Shown here in pieces: positions 60,241 to 64,000 of a stretch of 64,000 nt of DNA (the stretch's first letter is position 1; every line of letters begins with the position of its first letter). Location: NCBI RefSeq assembly GCF_000499385.1, contig NW_013651690.1, positions 62,001 through 126,000 on the forward strand. Direction: 5' to 3'. Both the position numbers and the translations under genes were made by a program. The notes under the pieces are model-generated. The model was given only the letters and a program-made list of their open reading frames with translations, made no database searches and was not told the origin of the DNA. This stretch comes from Eimeria necatrix (taxonomy: Eukaryota > Apicomplexa > Conoidasida > Eucoccidiorida > Eimeriidae).

Positions 60241-61469
60241 GGTGCAGCGTGGCGCTGTGGCTGTTCGTGGGCCACTTCGTGAAGCGGGAGCTGGAGACTC
60301 TGTTTGTGCACCGCTTCAGCAACAGCACAATGCCCATAGTCCGCGTGCCCCTCAACTGCGGCCACTACTGGCTGCTCTGCGCCGCCAGCATTGGCTATTT
60401 CCTTTTTCACCCCAAGTTCCGCCCCGCCTTCACCGGAGACTGGCAGGGCCTTGTTTACCTGCTTGCTGCGCTCTTCATCGTGGGGCTTGTTCAGTATATA
60501 GATATATATAATTATATATATATTATATATATTAGATGTAATATAGTATAGTCCTCGTGGGTCTTGTTCATTATATAGATATATGTAATTATATATATAT
60601 ATTGTATGTAGTATGGTATGTTCCTCGTGGGTCTTGTTCATTATATAGATATATTATATACATAGTGTTATATGTATATTATATATAATATGGTATGTTC
60701 CTCGTGGGGCTTGTTCAGTATATATGTATGATATAATACATAATATATATATTATATATATTATAGTATGTTCCTCGTGGGTCTTGTTCATATAATATAT
60801 ATGTGGAATATATATGTATATTATATGTAATATATTCCTCGTGGGTCTTGTTCATTGTATAGATATATTATATATATAATCTGTAATATATATATATATC
60901 TATGTATTATATATAATATGTGTAATATTATGTATTATGTTCCTCGTGGGTCTTGTTCATTGTACAGGTATATATATAATGTATAATGTATATAATATTA
61001 TATATAATATATATAATATTCCTCGTGGGTCTTGTTCATTGTATAGATATGTTGTATATATAATGTATATATAATATATATATATTATATATGTGTAATA
61101 TTATATATTATATTCCTCGTGGGTCTTGTTCATTATATATATGTATATGATACATAATATATAGAATAATATATATGTTAATATATATGTAATATTTTAT
61201 ATTCCTCGTCGGTCTTGTTCATTACATATATAGATATATATAATATACATATTATATATATTATATATATAATATATATATAATATATGTAATATATATA
61301 TTATATATATAATACATATATATGCGTGCACGTTTGCAAGTGTGTGGGTGTGCATTTGCGCGTGAAGGGGCGTGTGGATATATGCAGGTGTGCAGCTGTG
61401 TATGCATATGTGTTTATATGTTTATATAATATATATATATATATATATGTATATGTATATGTATATATG

Positions 61470-61510
<41 letters not shown>

Positions 61511-61788
61511 TTATACATAACGCATATACATAATATGTATATATATATTTGTGTATATATAGAACATTTATATTAAAAAGAAAAAGAACATATTAATTGC
61601 ATGCAGGTGTTCGAGGCCTTGAACTTCAAAACGCATTTGATTCTGCGGGGCCTTCGCTCTCGAGGCACTCGCCAGCGGGGCATTCCTTACGGCGCGGGCT
61701 TTGACTTGGTGAGCTGCGCGAACTACTTTTGGGAGACCATGGCCTGGCTGGTCTTCGCCGTTTTGGTCTCTTGCTTCACAGGTGCGCT

Positions 61789-61820
<32 letters not shown>

Positions 61821-62735
61821 TTGCTGCTGCTGCTGCTGCTGTGTTGCTGCTGCTGTGTTGCTGCTGCTGTGTTGCTGCTGCGGCTAGGCTCTGCTGCTGC
61901 TAGGCTTTGCTGCTGCTAGGCTTTGCTGCTGCTAGGCTTTGCGGCTTTGCTGCTGCTGCTAGGCTTTGCTGCTGCTGCTAGGCTTTGCTGCTGCTGCTAG
62001 GCTTTGCTGCTGCTGCCATTTGCACAATGAAGTGGTTTGCTGCTGCCCTTGGAATAATAGAGTGGTTTGCTGCTGACCTTTAATGAAGAGGTTTGCTGCT
62101 ACCATTTGCGCAATAAAGTGATTTGCTGCTGCTGCCGTTTGAATAATAAACTGGTTTTCTGCTGCGCTTTGAATAATAAACTGGTTTGCTGCTGCTGCCC
62201 CTTGGATGATAAAGTGGTTTGCTGCTGCCCTTTGCAGAGTAAAGCAGTTTACTGCTGTCCGAATAATAAAGCGGTCTGCTGCTGCCCCAGTTGCTGGAAT
62301 AATAAAGTGGCTTGCTGCTGCCCTTTGCAGAATAAACAAGTGCTGCTGCTGCAGCGGCAGAGTTTACGTGTAAATTCGCTGTTTAGGATATTTTTGTTGA
62401 TCTTGTAGAGGAGCAGCAGCAGCACGAGGCGCCGCATTTGCTGCTTGCTGCGATCTGCTGCAGCGTGGCTGTTCCTGGTAGTTGCTTTCGCCCAGATGGC
62501 GGAATGGGCCCTCAAAAAGCATCGCAATTATCTAAAAGAGTTCAAAGATTACCCAAAGTGAGGAAAAGCTGTCGAAAGAAGTCGCTAAGGAAAGAAGTGG
62601 CTAAGGTGGCGTTTGGCTGCGCGGCGGCGCCGTGCAACTCTGGGGTGTACGTACACCTGGCTGCAGCTGCTCGCGCGATCTTCTGCGCTGTCTGCGTGCA
62701 GGAACCGCAAGGCAATCGTGCCATTTATTTTGTGA
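58844..62735 (+). CDS. Very-long-chain trans-2-enoyl-CoA reductase (TECR/TSC13), seven exons
   Basis: TECR catalyses the last step of each fatty-acid elongation cycle in the ER membrane, reducing trans-2-enoyl-CoA with NADPH. Exons are 58844-58944, 59392-59513, 59680-59812, 60248-60479, 61607-61781, 62464-62557 and 62702-62735; every phase agrees, giving 296 residues against 308 in human TECR. The N-terminus is the ubiquitin-like domain of the family (MKLYLKKRSGKFLDACEV; ETLFFKDLG). Then come LEYLGPLFIFPAFYFFP, GHFVKRELETLFVHRFS with the conserved Lys-Arg, CGHYW, and IPYGAGFDLVSCANYFWET. The C-terminal block HRNYLKEFKDYPK includes the conserved Tyr, and IVPFIL ends the protein as in yeast and human. 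Almost every intron is filled with satellite sequence. The elongase complex needs KCS/KCR/HCD partners not in this window. Confidence 0.96.
58963..59020 (+). repeat. 21-bp repeat with 3'-splice-like ends in TECR intron 1
   Basis: Three copies of TCTTC(T/C)TTTGCTGCAGCAG lie directly after the exon 1 donor. Each holds a pyrimidine run followed by CTGCAG. The acceptor that fits phase is much further on, at 59391. Confidence 0.75.
60480..61560 (+). repeat. AT-rich satellite in TECR intron 4 carrying copies of its own 5' splice region
   Basis: About 1.1 kb of (TA)n-like sequence is punctuated roughly every 60-100 bp by TCCTCGTGGGTCTTGTTCAT. This is a near copy of the exon 4/intron 4 boundary at 60474-60500 (CATCGTGGGGCTTGTTCAG). 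About nine copies are seen, from 60550 to about 61215. After 61320 only TA/TG microsatellite remains. Confidence 0.9.
61790..62010 (+). repeat. (CTG)n and CTGCTAGGCTTTG repeats in TECR intron 5
   Basis: The intron opens with (CTG)n runs and then about eight copies of GCTTTGCTGCTGCTAG. The open frame coding Cys or Ala runs through this zone is intronic, because the exon at 61781 ends at a GGTGCGC donor and rejoins at 62464 in phase. Confidence 0.85.
62015..62345 (+). repeat. AATAAA-bearing degenerate tandem repeat in TECR intron 5
   Basis: About ten copies of a degenerate unit near 30 bp, of the form AATAAAGTGGTTTGCTGCTGCCCTTTG, fill this part of the intron. Many units contain AATAAA or a near match. 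No exon overlaps it. Confidence 0.85.
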
Positions 62736-63149
62736 AATAAAAGATGTTTTTCGGCGGCTCAAAGCCGGGGACAGGCCAGTGTCTGTCCCGTTGAAGTGCA
62801 CTCCGAACTTCGCTTCTGGAAGCCACCCTTGCATGCACCCGCCGGCAAATGCACTTCTCTTCGTGTCCACAGAAAGCAAAAGCAGCAGCCCCGCTGCCCC
62901 CTTTGTTCCCCGCCCTAACCCGAGACAGAAATAAATCCCGAGAAGTCCCGGAGACCCTCCAGTGCCACGCAAATAGTCTTATTAGTGCAGATTAGTCTTT
63001 ACAGCAAAGTGGACTTCTTTAATTTTTAGTATTAAAGAGTGGCCAAGTGGCCTGCAGCGATCTTCCCGTAGCCAACTATCTAACTTGGCACTGCAGAGAA
63101 ATCGAATGCCCATAGAAAGGCCAATACGCGAAACTTGCAACTGCGCCTA

Positions 63150-63187
<38 letters not shown>

Positions 63188-63300
63188 TAAGCGGAGCCCT
63201 AGCTCTGGAAGCTAAGCAGTAGAGATAGTGGAGCTATTTGCTGCTGCAGCAGACTTTCTCAACCTTGAAGGCAAGCCGCCAGTGACTGTTTCCCTGGATG
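62736..63300. other. Region downstream of TECR, no supported gene
   Basis: This probably holds the TECR 3' untranslated region, with AATAAA-like sequence near 62735 and 62929. A (CTG)n run lies at 63151-63184. No domain-bearing frame is seen. Confidence 0.4.
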
Positions 63301-63314
63301 TTTACTTGAATAAG

Positions 63315-63515
63315 TGCAGCCTGCTGCAGTGCAGCAGCCTGCTGCAGTGCAGCAGCCCGCTGCAGTGCAGCAGCTTGCTGCAGTGCAGCAGCCTGCTGCA
63401 GTGCAGCCTGCTGCAGTGCAGCAGCCTGCTGCAGTGCAGCAGCCCGCTGCAGTGCAGCCTGCTGCAGTGCAGCAGCCTGCTGCAGTGCAGCAGCCTGCTG
63501 CAGTGCAGCCATTGT
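63315..63515. repeat. 18-bp tandem array CTGCTGCAGTGCAGCAGC, quasi-palindromic
   Basis: About twelve units of 18 bp, a few shortened to 15 bp, are arranged in tandem. The unit reads almost the same on both strands. It shares the core GCAGTGCAGCAG with the 18-bp array at 51.35 kb. Frames through it encode Ala/Val/Gln or Leu/Gln repeats and look like artefacts. Confidence 0.85.
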
Positions 63516-63707
63516 GTTGGCCCCGGGAAAGCCCAGCAGTTTGGCTGCGCCCAGTAGTGAGAAGTGCAGGTTAACCTTTAACAAACGAAGCGAGCTAGCA
63601 GCAGCGCATGCAGCAGACGGGGCCTTGCTGCTGGCTCTCCTGACAAACTGCGCAGCAGTCCCGCTGCTGCTGCTGCCGCGACTGCGGCGCTGCTAGCCGT
63701 TCCTGCC

Positions 63708-63739
<32 letters not shown>

Positions 63740-64000
63740 ATGCGCCGCCGCCGCCCCACTGTGGGGCCCCGCAGCCCCGCCCCCGCAGCAGCCCCTGTGC
63801 GCCCCAAGCCGCCTGCAAGGCTCTAATCTGCTGCTGCTGCTTCCCTGAAAGCTGGGGCGGCGCTGCTGGCCTTTCTCCTGTCTGGCTCCGCCCCAGCCCC
63901 GCTCTGGGGCCCCACTGGGGCCCCCTGGCTGGGCGAAACTGTCTACCTGCGCATTCGGCGGAGTCCAGCGCATGCAGGGGCCGGGAAGCCCCGGCTCAGT
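63516..64000. other. GC-rich, (CTG)n-containing window end; possible partial gene
   Basis: A run of CTG at 63711-63740 is followed by GC-rich sequence to the window end. On the + strand the last 150 bases stay open and include a hydrophobic stretch (LLAFLLSGSAPAPLW) followed by GETVYLRIRRS, which could be a truncated exon. A reverse frame at 63973-63578 is also open. Neither is supported by a domain. Confidence 0.25.

Noticed and set aside
60068..60511. Cys- and Ala-rich frames before TECR exon 4
   Set aside because: They are (CTG)n intron sequence. The phase-correct acceptor is at 60247.
61601..61903. TECR exon 5 frame continuing into a poly-Cys/Ala tail
   Set aside because: A GGTGCGC donor at 61782 joins in phase to 62464, which gives the conserved C-terminus.
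63315..63515. CRISPR-like regular repeat
   Set aside because: Units are contiguous without unique spacers, the host is a eukaryote, and no cas genes are present.
63228..63584. Frames coding Ser/Leu/Gln or Ala/Ala/Leu/Gln repeats
   Set aside because: They are readings of the second 18-bp array, with no non-repeat domain or splice support.

Overview
The window is nuclear DNA of a coccidian apicomplexan, almost certainly an Eimeria species. The evidence is dense short-exon genes with GT-AG introns, long CAG/CTG runs coding poly-Gln or sitting in introns, interstitial TTTAGGG telomere-like heptamers, and a gene set of mitochondrial DHODH, an Erv1-type oxidase and flagellar and ER proteins. Species cannot be fixed from the sequence alone. 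There are no operons, bacterial mobile elements or CRISPR arrays.

Layout. 0.5-6.0 kb (+): a UvrD-family helicase with a Gln/His-rich N-terminus. 6.2-6.7 kb (-): an Erv1/ALR sulfhydryl oxidase. 7.3-11.1 kb (+): class 2 dihydroorotate dehydrogenase. 13.5-17.5 kb (+): an unidentified multi-pass membrane protein. 18.2-23.7 kb (-): a large coiled-coil protein. 25.1-27.8 kb (+): an ER lectin with two MRH domains (erlectin/OS-9 type). 27.8-28.9 kb (+): a YccV/hemimethylated-DNA-binding-domain protein. 29.0-30.8 kb (-): a secreted charged coiled-coil protein. 31.1-33.6 kb (-): a ZMYND12-like MYND+TPR protein. 36.4-42.6 kb (-): a ubiquitin-specific protease with a poly-Gln N-terminus. 44.8-51.7 kb (-): a GCN20/ABCF3-type ABC protein. 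52.5-55.2 kb (+): an S4/RsuA-RluB-type pseudouridine synthase homologue lacking the catalytic Asp. 56.4 kb: tRNA-Glu(CTC). 56.7-58.2 kb (-): a six-TM membrane protein. 58.8-62.7 kb (+): trans-2-enoyl-CoA reductase (TECR/TSC13).

The window has two textures. From 1 to about 51 kb repeats are sparse, apart from two poly-Gln exons. From about 51.3 kb to the end almost every intron and spacer carries a satellite: an 18-bp higher-order array, telomere-like heptamers, a pyrimidine array made of copies of a 3' splice site, an AT satellite carrying copies of a 5' splice site, a GCATGC palindrome array, and (CTG)n. Telomere-like repeats sit near this boundary. This resembles the repeat-poor/repeat-rich segment structure described for Eimeria chromosomes.

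The genes are housekeeping or stage functions rather than one pathway. Loose themes are ER biology (two-MRH lectin, TECR, secreted coiled-coil protein), mitochondrial redox (Erv1, DHODH), translation and RNA (ABCF, pseudouridine synthase homologue, tRNA-Glu), protein turnover (USP, YccV-domain protein) and microgamete flagella (ZMYND12-like). For UvrD, Erv1, DHODH, the lectin, ABCF, the pseudouridine synthase homologue and TECR I joined exons by hand and checked splice phase at most junctions; other gene ends are approximate.
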